Made by a program: the position numbers and the translations under genes | Source of the DNA: Triticum aestivum | Lineage: Eukaryota > Streptophyta > Magnoliopsida > Poales > Poaceae | Assembly (NCBI RefSeq): GCF_018294505.1 | Contig: NC_057813.1 | Span: 321,369,191-321,433,190 of the forward strand | Reading direction: 5' to 3' | Length of the DNA stretch: 64,000 nt | The notes under the pieces: model-generated | Told to the model about the DNA's origin: nothing | Database searches by the model: none | What the model saw: the letters and a program-made list of their open reading frames with translations, nothing else | Shown here: in pieces, positions 37,668 through 49,460 of the stretch | Layout: each line of letters opens with the position of its first letter | Numbering within the stretch: the stretch's first letter is position 1

Positions 37668-39841
37668 ACAAGCGCGTCATCTTCAACATCGTCTTCTCAA
37701 TCAATGGCTCCATCATCCATGGCGCCCAAGAAAAAGCCCGGCGCTACAGCTCACCCGTCTACCTCGAAGGACCCCTCGTATGTATCCGCTGATGCCATGG
37801 GGGCTACAGGGACACATAGGGATGTGGACACTGCAGGGGACATGGCTGGCGTAGGCGGCACCATCACTATTCCTCCTACGGTCGAAGCGGGAGCAGGAGG
37901 CGCTGGAGGAGGATAACGTCAACAGCATCCTAGCAGCCATGCTCCACAAGATGCAGGTGGGGAGAACATTTCGTCTCCTCCTCTCCACCTCACTGAAGGA
38001 CGCAGCCACAGTGATGGCGCTCGCTCTGGTGCGGATCGCAACCCTCCAGCTACCCCTGCCGCGGGTGTGGCTACAAGGCCCACGCCATCCCCAGGGCAAG
38101 TTAACCAAGACGATGTGCTGGATGGGGTCACCAATCCCAAAGAGAATCCGCCTCGTTGCCACACCACCCTGGCGACCAGCTCGTGGCGGCAAGAACACGG
38201 TGCCACCACTACCGGCACAATTAGTAGCCGGGCAACATTGCGATCTGTGTTGTCGTCTATGCGAAGCACCGCTTCGGAAGCCATGGCGCGAGCCCAACTC
38301 CTGTTTAGATTTCCGCCAGTGGCCGATCAAATGTATGAGTGGAGAGCCACCATTCATAGCCTGATTGGTTTCGCTGAGGCGGGATGATCACAGCGAGCCG
38401 ACCCGGCATGGCCTTCATAGGCGGCGACAACGGCCCAAGCCACTGGCCGTACCAAAGGGGCCACTCCTAAGGTGCAGTCCCCTCCGCGGCAACCAGTGTA
38501 GGGGTCGCGACTAGAGACACGCCATCAAGAACCCAACGATGTGTCGATGGCTCCATATGATCCTCGAGCCCGTCGAGACCAGTGGCAGGTCCTGGAAGAC
38601 AGGAGGAGGGAAGACGCGCCTGTCACCATAGAGGGACGCTGCGAAACCCACCGCCAGTCTGACAGGCGCAATGGCACCAACATTGACGAGCCCGTGCCTG
38701 GTGGAGACGGATACCTGCCTTTCGAGGTTGGTTGCCCCACCTTCACTCGAGAGCTATGGCTAGTCCGTTGGCCATCTTCCCATGTGTCCAAGCCAGATAT
38801 ACCAGAAAATTATGACGGGAGATTGAACCCGACAGTGTTTTTGAGCATTTACACTATCGCCTTTCAAACAGCCGGAGGAAGAGATGAAAAGGTATTCACC
38901 GACTACTTCCCTTTGGCACTCAAGCAAAACGTGAGGTCATGGTTGATACACTTGCCAGAGAACTCCATCTCGACCTGGGCTAACCTGTGCAATGAGTTTG
39001 TTGGCGCCTTCACGGGCGGCCATCAAGAACCAGGGCAGCCCAGTTCATTCCACAGAAGGAAGGGGAGAGTTTGTGGAAGTACATGCAGAGGTTCAGTCGG
39101 GTGCTCAGGAACATTCCGGATATCAACCCAGCAGCTGCGATTGCTGCATTCCAGTCCAACGTACGCTACCACAGGATACGTTCCAAGATGAATGTCCGGT
39201 TGCCCAAGACTGTGAATGAACTTTACACCTTGGTAGATAAGTGTGCCCGTACAGAGCAGGGGAGGCGGCTCCCCAGAGAAGAGGATGGAATCGATGTCGA
39301 CTCAGAAGACGATGACGATATTGCCAGCCAGAAGAAGAAGAAGAAACGCCACAAGAAGCGCAAGGAAAAAATAGTTCTGGTTGTTGAGGGATCTGGCGTT
39401 CCTAGTACCGGCAAGAAGGCCAAGACCGAAGCCACTGGCAAGGAAGTTGCCTCGTGCACTAACTACCGGGAAGTTGCGGCGGCCGAGAAGGCTGGAAAGC
39501 TGGCGGGCCATACTGCAAGATCCATCAGACCAAGGGCCATGATCTCCAAGAGTGTCGTCAAGTTGAGCAACTTGTCAAGAAGCAGAAGGCTGAGTATGAG
39601 AAGCGTGACAAAGAGAGAGACAAAGATGGCATTGGCGGGAAGGGCTGAGGTGGCAGAGGAGGTCGCCCCTACAAGGTTCCTCATCTTCATGGGAAACCTG
39701 CCAGAGGCCATAAGAAGAAGGAATGCGATGGCGATAAGGTTGAAGGGGATGAAGAGGAAACGAGTGAGCAGGATTTCCAGAAGTCCACTGATGCCCTATG
39801 CATTGACGGGGGTGCGTATTTGCACTCCTCTCACCGCCAGC
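37668..39841 (+). pseudogene. Element E gag
   Basis: Starts at the right edge of D. The frame from the ATG at 37704 carries a low-complexity Ala/Ser/Pro/Gly-rich N-terminal region with a TAA at 37914 and a stop at 38385. The gag core is at 38790-39040 (IPENYDGRLNPTVFL, then FPLALKQNVRSWL, then LPENSISTWANLCNEF). A frameshift near 39050 leads to LWKYMQRFSRVLRNIPDI and a lysine-rich stretch (about 39330-39370). A CX2H-like remnant (YCKIHQTKGHDLQEC, near 39510-39555) is the nucleocapsid finger. It is related to the gag of G but diverged. The 5' end of E lies left of the window, beyond D. Confidence 0.85.
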
Positions 39842-42086
39842 TTTAATAGTGGGTGCATGAGGACAATGTTGTGGATCCAGTGGCAGATTCTCGGAAACCA
39901 CTCAAGTGGTCCGGCACGCCCATCTTCTTTGATGAAGAGGATCACCCTGACCGCACCACCGCGGTAAGGTGCTTGCCGTTGTTGGTTTCACCAAAAATCC
40001 GCAACCTCAAGGTCACAAAGATATTGGTTGAATCATAGAACAAGAACTCAAGGTTATTGGTATGTTTCAAGGAATCAACCCGGCAGGAGCCATCTGAAGG
40101 GGAAGATCACGCTGCTAGTGGCGTTTGGAGGAGAATTGAACTACAGGACGTAGAAGATTGTGTTTGATGTGGTTGAGCTTCAGTTGCCATACAATGGTAC
40201 ACTTGGACAACCTGCTCTAGCAAAGTTCATGGAGGCATCCCACTATGCCTACAACACCCCGAAGATGCTAGGACCAATGGGCATTATTTCTATCCCATCC
40301 GACAAGAAGGACACAATTATATGCGTAGACAAGATGTATCGGGATGCGGTCGCTGCCGAGGCCACGGAATCCGCAGTCCCCGCGAAGGTGAAAAAACAAG
40401 GGAGAAAAGCTGGCAAGGATACCGGCAAGGAATCCGGGAAACGCGCCTCTCCGGAGTGTGCTGCACCTGTCGATGACTTGCCGGAGAGTTCCACCAGCAA
40501 AACATCCAAGGTTGCTGCACTTTTTATGAAGAAGGTCCCGACATGGATGGTTAGCGTTGATGGCACATTTACTAACAGCTCCACCCTTGACGACAAATAG
40601 GAAAGCGCGCTCATTGCCTTCCTATGGGCGAATGTCGATGTGTTTGCTTGGCAACCATCTGACATCCCCGGTGTTCCCTCAGAGGTAATCGAGCACCACC
40701 TTGCTGTGTGCCCTCATGCCCGACCCGTCAAGCAGAAGGTCCAAAAGCAAGCCTTGGAGCGGCAGCAGTTCATTGCCGACGAGATCAAGAAACTTGGAGC
40801 TGCTGGTTTGGTCAAAGTAGTATTGCATCCAACATGGTTGGCAAATCCAGTGGTAGTGCGCACGATGAATGGGAAGTGGAGGCTTTGCATAGAGACCCAT
40901 TCCCCTTGCCGCGTATCAATCAGATTGTGGATTCCACCTCTAGTTGTGACCTCCTTTCCTTACTGGATGCCTACTCCTGATACCACCAGATTTTCATGTC
41001 CAAGGAAGATGAACAGAAGACGGTGTTCATAACCCCATGTGGCACGTACTGTTTTGTATGGATGCCCTTCGGGTTAAAGAGCGCTGGATCCACTTTTGAA
41101 AGAGCAGTGCAAATTGGTTTTGAATCCCAGCCGCACAGGAATATCAAAGCCTACATGGATGACATAGTGGTCAAAACCAAGGACAAATCAACTCTCATTC
41201 AGGACTTGGAAGAGACCTTTGCAAATCTGTGCAAGATTAACTTGAAGCTAAACCTGGAGAAGTGTGTGTTTGGCGTTCCTTCCGGCAATCTACTTGGCTT
41301 CTTCGTGTCCCACCGGGAGAAAGAGGCCAACCCGACAAGATCAAGGTGACCGAGCAGATTCAAGCACCCAAGACAGTTAAAGATGTGCCATGTCTGACTG
41401 GATTTGTTGCTATGCTAAGAAGGTTCATTTCAAAGTCTGCTGAGCGAGCTTTGCCGTTCTACAAAATCTTGAAGAAGGCACGGCCCATGGAGTGGACCCC
41501 AGAGGCGGACGCTGTGCTGTAAGATTTGAAGACCTATCTTTCCTCTGTTCCTACCTTAGTCACTCCTAAACCACAAGAGTCATTGCTGCTGTACCTAGCG
41601 GCAACCAATCAAGTGGTTAGCGCAGCACTGGTGGCACAGCGGGAGGTAGATGAAGGAGCAACCGCGACTACCATCCCCTCCGGAGAGGAAAGTGAACTTG
41701 TCCCGATAGGATCAGGAGCAGATCAAAACAAAAAAGAGTAGGGCAACAGAAGCAGTTCCAGGGTCACGACAAGGAAGAAGGTTCTGCAGCGTCCAATGTA
41801 CTTTGTCAACTCCCTGATGCAGGGGGCTAGATCAAGGTATTCTGCTGTGCAAAAGTTGGTCTTGGGCCTCATCATGGCCTCAAGGAAACTGCGCCACTAC
41901 TTCCAAGCCCATGAGATCAAGGTTGTCACCCGCTTCCCCTTGCAACGCATACTAAGGAATCCCGAGGCCACTTGCAGAATAGCGGAATGGCATTGCAATT
42001 ATCAAGCTTTGGTTTGAAGTTCAAGAGCACGTCAACTATTCAGAGAAGACCACTAGCGGAATTTATTGCAGAATGGACACCTACCC
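39842..42086 (+). pseudogene. Element E protease, RT and RNase H (before the F insertion)
   Basis: The protease remnant (PLKWSGTPIFFDEEDHPDR, near 39897) has lost its active-site block: a TAG sits where DGG is expected, near 40036. The connecting part carries a lysine-rich stretch (about 40390). RT begins near 40640 (VFAWQPSDIPG) with a small deletion or frameshift near 40890. YMDD is intact at about 41154-41165, followed by VVKTKDKSTL. Another frameshift lies near 41340. RNase H ends at AEFIAEWT, exactly where F is inserted. Stops include 40598, 40978 and 41520. The domain order and the archaeal-type RNase H after F place it in the Tat lineage. Confidence 0.88.
42082..42086. repeat. Target-site duplication of element F, left copy
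   Basis: TACCC before F; the same five bases at 50439-50443 after it. Removing F and one copy restores E's reading frame across the junction. Confidence 0.95.
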
Positions 42087-43114
42087 TGATGCGGAGCATC
42101 CCACGTTCATCCCCATGTACACTCCGACTACTCTCCGAGCCCCAAGAGGACATATGACAAGACCTCGAACATACTCCATTGGACACAAGGTGAACCCGTT
42201 CCTAAATGCTTCCCCTTTCCATTCGTGTGAGACATGGTTGCTACTTCAAGCGCGGACCTTGTGCATACTTAGATACACCAAAGGAGACCATGGAGAGCCC
42301 AAGGACCAAGGCCAAGCATGGAAGAGAAGAAGGAAGAAGAGTCTTCTGCTACAGCAGCCGGACATCCGGCCATGTCTCGGACATCCGGCCCAGCCCGGAC
42401 ATCCGGCGCCACCACCGAAAATCCGGCCTCCATCACAGAATGCATCTGGGAACGACCCCAACAGCCCGGACATCCGGCCACATGCCCCAGACATCCGGCT
42501 CCTACCGAAGCCCCGGACATCCGGCCCCGCCTATCCAGAGAGCAGAAGAAACAACCACTCTAGCCCGGACATCTGGCCCGATAGCCCAGACATCCGTCAC
42601 CTCGCGAAGGACCGGACATTCGGCCCGACGCCCGGACATCCGGCCTCCCCTGCCTGCGTGCAGCGCATCTGGGCTGAGGCCCTTGTACCCCTTCACCCTT
42701 AGACTATATATACTCCCACTCCACCTACGTTTTAGGGTTAGCATTGATTTAGCTCAGATTAGAGATAGAGCTTCGCTCATCCATCGGATCTCCTCTTCGT
42801 GAGAGACCGCGGCCTCCTCGGAGAATATCCACTTGGATTCAAGACCCCCTCGTGGGAAGATCCCCTCGCGGATTCAAGACCTCCTCATGGAGAAGAACGG
42901 TTCCTTTGTATCCTTACCTTTGTTGATTGTGGATCATATGTTACTCTTTGTGTTCGGTGATCTAGCACTCGTGTGATTGATTGTATGTCGGTTTCGTGAT
43001 TTCTCTCGTTCTCCCCGTGTTTTCCCTCGAGTTCTTCCGCATGTTCTTCATGTTTCCCCGTAGGATCCACTCCAAACGTGAAAGACCGTCCACATAGGGC
43101 TCCGCCCTACATCA
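42087..43114 (+). repeat. 5' LTR of F
   Basis: TGATGCGGAGC to CCCTACATCA, with TGATG/CATCA symmetry. The minisatellite is in its first half and a TATA box (CTATATATACTCC) at about 42704-42716 follows it. The array therefore sits just upstream of the promoter core, in the U3 region. Confidence 0.95.
42358..42645. repeat. CCGGACATCCGG minisatellite in the 5' LTR of F
   Basis: About ten units of a core CCGGACATCCGG with 4-20 bp spacers of variable sequence. The core has 5-bp inverted arms (CCGGA/TCCGG) around CA. Several units carry one transition (CAGACATCCGG, CGGACATCTGG, CGGACATTCGG). Confidence 0.9.
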
Positions 43115-43117
43115 TCT

Positions 43118-43131
43118 TGGTATCATGAGCC
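43118..43131 (+). other. Primer-binding site of F
   Basis: TGGTATCATGAGCC three bases after the LTR, close to TGGTATCAGAGCC, the complement of initiator methionine tRNA. Confidence 0.8.
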
Positions 43132-45140
43132 ACGTTGATCACGTTTTTGGAGCCCCTACCGCGTGTTTTCTAGCTTGATTTTGTTGATTTCATCCTAAAT
43201 CCGAAAATCCCCACCAAAAATAGCCCCCAATTTTTTTTGTGATTTGTTTGTTTGATGTTGTTTTGTTGATTTTGATCCATGGATTTGCTTGGTTTCAAAT
43301 GGATCTAGCATCTTCCCAAGTTTCCCCTCTTTCCATCCACGAAATCTCCGCAATTTTGCCCCCGAAATCATCAATTTCCGGCCCCAAAATCGAGTTCCTC
43401 AAGTTCATCCTCGGATAGGGAGCCCGGACATCCGGCCCGACCAGCAGACATCCGGCCTGCCCGGACATCTGGCCATTGGCCCGGACATCCGGCCCCTGGA
43501 GCGCATTTCACGCGCGGTTCTGGACATACAGCCCTCGGAAATCCGGCCAAAACCACCGGATATCCGGTCCTTGTAGATTTCAGCCTTCCCGTTTCACCGT
43601 TTCGGCCATAACTAATTCATCCGGAGTCCGATTTTGACGTTCTTTAGCTCGTTTTGAATCTCTTGACATCCCCCTTCCCACAAAAATACGACCATCACCA
43701 TTTGACTCCATCAAATTTTGTGAGTATTGGCATCTTTGCCTAGGGCCACCACCATATCATCCGCATTACCACCACCGACTTCCGCAACCTAACCCATTTT
43801 GTTCCCATAGCATTAGTGGTTGCTTGAGTAGTGATTAGAGTCTCCTAAGGTGTTTTGGCTACTTCGGGACAATTGCTTCTTCATCAACCACCACCAACAC
43901 TTCCACATAACCTTGCCCACAATACATTTCGCCAACCCCATCTTAACCCAATAGTTGTTTGAGCTTGTTTGAGTTGTGGCTTGTGTCTCCTAAGGTGTTT
44001 AGGCTACTTAGGGATGGCAACTTCAACTCCGACATGTGTATAGCCAGCATTCCACTTCCGCATTGCCAAGTGCAAACCACCACCGCTTTCCGCTACCACC
44101 ATTTTGACATTTGACGTTTGAGATTTTGAGTTCGCGGTTTTTCCGTTTCCTAAGGTGTTTCGGCTACTTAGGGACGAGTCTCCATCATCTTGGTTTCTAC
44201 ATCAAGAACACCGCTACTCATCATAACTGGACGGTAACCTCCATATCATCTTGGTATCGTGGTATCCCTCCATTGTATATTCCCTTGCCATTGCATTGAT
44301 AACCTCTAGCCCATTTTGCGTTACTTGCCTATCGAGACTAGCCATTTGAGTATTGTCGGCAATGTGACTTGTGCACATTAGTGATCATACTTCCCATATC
44401 ATACATACCATTTCATCGTGGTGCATATATTGCTATCATATCTTGTGTCACAAGTTTGTTCCCGCATATACACAATTGCTATCTTGGTTTGTGCATTGTG
44501 CAAAAGTGGCCATATAAAAAAGAATAAGATTTTAAGCAAAAGAAAGAGAGCAAAGAAGCTTGTAAGGAAGTGCCATAGCATCCTACCACATTGCATATAA
44601 GATTGTCATATCCGATCATCTTGGATCATCTTGAGAGAAACACCGGGAACCATACATACATAGCATACTTGGGATAGAAAGTTTATCCATTTTGCATCTT
44701 ATAGGTTGTGCACAAGTGTCGTATCCGCCTATTGAGCAATCGTGCTAGCGTCTCTCTTGAGTTGTGCAACACGAGCGTTTTCCGTGGATTCCACATTTTG
44801 TGCTCATTCCTTGGTTGCACGACCCCATTTATCTATCCGTGTGTGTGTTTCCGTGTGCCACATATTGCTATTGGTCCATTTGTTTCACTTGCGAATTTGT
44901 GAATCTCTTTCAACATTATTGACTCTTGCTAACATTTTGCATTAAATTTTTGTGCCACTATCCTCACCGAGCTCCTCCAAAAGCTTTCCTTGTATAGGTG
45001 TGAGAACCGACAAGGATTGGTACCAATAGTGCTATTTCATTGTCCGCATTTGAGTGAACTTGATTCATTGTCAACATCGGTCAAGGTACATTGGTATAAG
45101 TTCTTCTCTTTCTCCCACTCATATTTTCTCGAGTCTTGTG
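43132..45140 (+). other. F untranslated leader with repeated motifs
   Basis: About 2 kb without a long frame. It contains a second, shorter cluster of the LTR dyad motif (43423-43570). It also has three copies of a motif CCTAAGGTGTTT-GGCTACTT-GGGA, at about 43843-43869, 43988-44014 and 44149-44174. No coding sequence recognised. Confidence 0.75.
43423..43570. repeat. CCGGACATCCGG cluster in the F leader
   Basis: Five to seven units, some degraded, of the same dyad motif as in the LTR arrays, over 300 bp downstream of the primer site and outside the LTR. Confidence 0.85.
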
Positions 45141-48100
45141 ATGGATAGGCAAGGCATTTCCTCTCCGGTCCTCGACAACAACGACGGCGTGAACAACTAC
45201 ATCACCAAATCATCTATCCTCGATCTACAACGACAAGTGCAAGGCGCACAATCAAGATTGCGAGAGAACATCGAGAAGAAGCTTTCCGCACATAAAGAGG
45301 AGCAAGATGCAAGGATGGAGGAGATTAGAGCCTTGATCAAGTCTACTTCCCCTTCGTCATCTTCAAGGCGGCGGCGACCAAGTCGATCATCTTCGGAGCA
45401 CAAACAAGATGCAAGCGCAAGTCGTCCAAGTCAACATCTACATGGCAACCACCATAACGTTCGTGATCCACATCGTCATGAAGGGCAAGTCACCTCCAAG
45501 CATCATGTGCACGACGACAACAAATGCCATGGAGCTCAAGCACGACAACGACATCATCATCATGAAGATGCTCCACAAGCGCAAATGGCAAAGTCCCAAC
45601 AAGCCCTACTTCACGCCAAGTCCAAGCTTCATAAGCACAAGAGAAGACCGTGAGACGACCTCCACCAAGACGGTGCTACGACTACCACCACCACTTCGGC
45701 ATCTTTGCCAAGTGCTATCAAGGCATCTTCGCCTTTGGACGTATGACATCTTCGCCTACTTCCCACGTGTACGCCTACATCGACTTCATCAAGTCCAAGG
45801 CGACAACCTACAAGCGAGGGCGACACTTCCATCTTCGGAAGCCCCTCAAGGAAGATGACCGAGCATGGGAAACTCCCTTCAGTCATGGTGACGAGCTACG
45901 AGGTGCCACATCATATGGGCTTCCAACACCAAGACGGCGACAATACGGTCGAGCAAGGGCCATCCCCTTTGACCACGGCGACGAGCGCGAACCTCTTCAA
46001 CAACATGAAGACGGCACCCATATTGGACTCATCCTCCGAGTCAAGCTACACGACCGCGCATGGAGACATTTGCACCTACATCTCTCCGACACCCACATAT
46101 GTTGAGATGCCCCAAGTGCCATGTGAGGAGAGCCACCACCACATGAATGACATGAGTGACTCCACCATACGTGACATTGAGAGCATTTCCTATGAGAGGA
46201 TGAGTGTGACCACCACTAGCCCCACACATGAGAGCATGCCACACATCCTATGTGAGGTTGAGCGCCATTTGAGTGACTCCACCAACCATATGAGTGAGAG
46301 CATCCTTGAGGGAGTGAGTGAGCCACAACACATAGTGAGTGAGGTAGTTGACACGGCATGTGAGGCCACTATGATTCCTAACGACTTACCCTCTACTCCT
46401 AGTGTGTTTTCTTCTTTGGTGCTAGGTCTCCTACCCGACGACAAGCCTATCCTTGACGAGTCTATTCCTCCATTGGAGACGACGATGGCCATGGTGGACG
46501 ATGATGCACCCCCACATGGTTCCATCAAGATGAAGATGGCAATGAGACGATCTTCAACACCTCACCTACAACACATGAGCAACGCTCCAAAGGTAATAGG
46601 TGATGGTGCTTCTCTTGTCCCACTAGTGGACTCTCTTGACATCGATTGCTCCCATGATGTTGACACACCTATTGACATGCTTCATGCTAGTGAGACTTCT
46701 TCATGCCTTGACTTACCTATTTATGATGAATATGATGATGAGCATGCTGAGTTGCCTAGTTGTGATCCTATGCTCCATAGGATATCATGTGAAAATTCTA
46801 TTGGTCACATCATGTTTGACAATCCATTGAACTTGTCAGATGCTATGAGTGAGATCTCCCATATTGCCTCATTACAATCTCAACAAAATAACTATGCATG
46901 CCCCATTAAAATAAATCCCATTTGCACTTATGGCATAGATGACGAGATGATGGTCATGGGCTTTTGCTTCTCTTGTGATGATATTGCCATGCTTCCTTTA
47001 CATGATTTGCGCAATTCATCTACTATGCCATGCCACGGTCAAATTGTTCCAAATATGCTTTGTTTTGGATGTTTTCAATATTCTCCATGTTAAGTTTCCA
47101 TTAATGATCATGAGGAGACCCCCATAGTTTCCTCATACATATTAGGAGATCTTGATACATTCAATACTTTGCATGATTCCCATGATTGCGTGCACCATAT
47201 GCATTCCATGAATAACAATGCTCTAGATATTTCTCATGATGCATTACATCCTTTGAGTCTCCATTATGCCATACATAATAACAAACCTATCATGATGGAT
47301 GACATGTTTCTATATCACGCATCTCATCTATTTGTGCATTGGATATTTTGTTCTAACCGACACATGCCCGTGCGCATCATGATGGATGATGTGTACATAT
47401 ACCATGCACACACAATTTTCTCTTTGTCTTTGTTTTGTGTAGGTACTTATGAACACTCGTCAACCTCACAATCCCATGAGTTGACGAAACGAGCTCTTGA
47501 GAGCAATAATTACTTGGGATCCCGTGGATTATCCTTACCACCGTTCCCTTCACGCAAGGACTACGCACATCTCTTCTACTTGGCTCTCACACGGCTATGG
47601 GCCATTTACCACTTGTCACCTTATGCTCATTTTACCGTGTTCACTCTGCATGTTATACTTGCTTCTATGCCTTTGCCATGCAATTGTGACCCTTGCTTGC
47701 ATCTACCCATGATTGACCCTATGTGTATTTGCATGCTTGGTGGAGATCCTTGTTGTTATTGCCATGTTTATCAAGTGCCCCATGCTATCGATGCTTGTTG
47801 TTTTGGGAGAGTTATGATGCCCCATTGCTATTTACATATGGTCTCTCGCCAATACATTGATGACATTTTACTCATATCTTTCTTTCATGCTTGTGCTATG
47901 ACATGTGAATTATTCATGCACACTATTTGCACCAATGACATGCTTGCCATGATTCCTCCTAGTATGTTGCATCTTCGCACTACTAGCTTGCTTGACTTGA
48001 TCGCTATGATTGCTTGCTATGTTCCATCACCCATGTTCCACTCTTACTTGCTTTCTTGGGTTGATGACATTCATGCTCATGCCTCTCACATGATATATCT

Positions 48101-49460
48101 TGATCATTGTATTTTTTGTCCATTAGTTGCCTCTTTCATATCCACTTGTATTGAGTGCAACCATACTATGCTTATTGATCTTGGAGACTTTGACACATTA
48201 CTTGTGATGCATGCTTGTTTGATTGAGCCTATTGCATTTGGTTGTTCTTGCATCATATGCCTCCATACTATGAAATGATCCCTTGTACTTTCTTATGATG
48301 AGCATGATGCATACACTTGTTGGGTATCTTACCACTCGAATGATAGGTTTTGCATTTCAGCTAACCTCATTTGTTTTTCTGAGTGTTTCTCATGTTCTTT
48401 CATTTTGGAGGATTCACAAGGCGGTGCCGTTATGCGACATATTGGTTATGTGAAGGCATACATGATGTGCAACTCCAACATCTTCCGGAACATTCATAAG
48501 GTGAACTCCTTCCCTTTGAGCCATCCTCTAGTATGCATATTGGATGGGTCACTCTTTCATTGTTGTTTCCTTCTTGTTGTCTACATGATACATCTCGTGA
48601 ACGGAGGAGCGATATTGGAGATTGGCTACATGGACCTTCACATTGAGGAGCGTTCGCACTTATTGGATGCACCTTCGAACCTCCACTCTTGCCACGACAT
48701 CGAGCATTGGTACACCAACACCTCCATATTTTTTGATTGTGCTCATACATGTCATGCTCGATGGACATATCATACTCACCAAAAATTTGCACCACATGCA
48801 TGGATTGACTCACATTATGCTTGTCTGGTTGCATCTATTTCCATGTCATCCATGATATATGAGCTTGTGCATTTCCTTAGCAAATTTGTTGTGATATACC
48901 TTGATGGCATATTCATACATCATGATCATATTGTTGACCATCAATTGCATGATAGCTTACACATATTGAGCATCCATTGCCATATTCATGCTATTGATAA
49001 ACTGTCTCACTATGACATCATTTTGCACCGTGGTTGCATTGATCATATATACAACACATTTGTGTGCACAATGATTGCATTTCCTCCCATGAATGCTTGT
49101 CATCTCATTCTAGATCATCTTGATAAGCTTCATGCGCTTTGTCACGACCAATCTTGCCTCACGGACTCATTCTTGCATGATGGACACTTTGTGTGCGCTA
49201 ACCATTGTATTTCCGAGTGTTGCTTGTGTTTGCTCTTTTTGCATGTCTATCACTCCGGCGACACCTTGGACTACTTGGATTGTGCAATGCCTTCATTGAT
49301 GTCCAACTACAAGTCCGTCCACGACAACCGTTTCCATGGTGATGAGGATCACGATCCGAGGTCGGATCTTTCCCAAGGGGGAGGGGATATGATGCGGAGC
49401 ATCCCACGTTCATCCCCATGTACACTCCGACTACTCTCCGAGCCCCAAGAGGACATATGA
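45141..49460 (+). pseudogene. Element F long reading frame, unrecognised polyprotein
   Basis: Starting at the ATG at 45141, one frame runs about 1,440 codons to TGA 49458-49460, 71 bp inside the 3' LTR. Only four stops interrupt it (TGA 45651, TGA about 45741, TAA 47091, TGA 48276). The pieces 45141-45653, 45855-47093, 47169-48278 and 48405-49460 are all in the same frame with no frameshift. The first 170 residues have a coiled-coil-like segment (LDLQRQVQGAQSRLRENIEK), then Ser/Arg- and His-rich sequence, gag-like in composition. The middle is acidic and rich in Ser, Thr, Met and His. The last 700 residues are rich in His, Cys, Met, Ile and Asp. YIDDILLIS (about 47856) and FVVIYLDGIFI (about 48886) look like RT catalytic boxes, but no surrounding RT blocks are clear. 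Function unknown. A strongly diverged gypsy pol is one option, a novel accessory protein another. Confidence 0.7.
49375..49387 (+). other. Polypurine tract of F
   Basis: AAGGGGGAGGGGA, two bases before the TG of the 3' LTR. Confidence 0.85.

Noticed and set aside
37939..38364. Alternative frame in E's gag
   Set aside because: The neighbouring frame carries the gag continuation in register with 37704 and 38541, so this is a shadow.
42358..42645. Regular CCGGACATCCGG array resembling a CRISPR
   Set aside because: Units are too short, spacers vary in length and are GC-rich, the array is duplicated in both LTRs, and this is a plant genome. It is a minisatellite.
42073..42802. Open frames of about 200 codons through the F LTR (Pro-Asp-Ile-Arg-rich)
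   Set aside because: They are translations of the dyad minisatellite; the 3' LTR gives the same kind of frames and no start context supports them.
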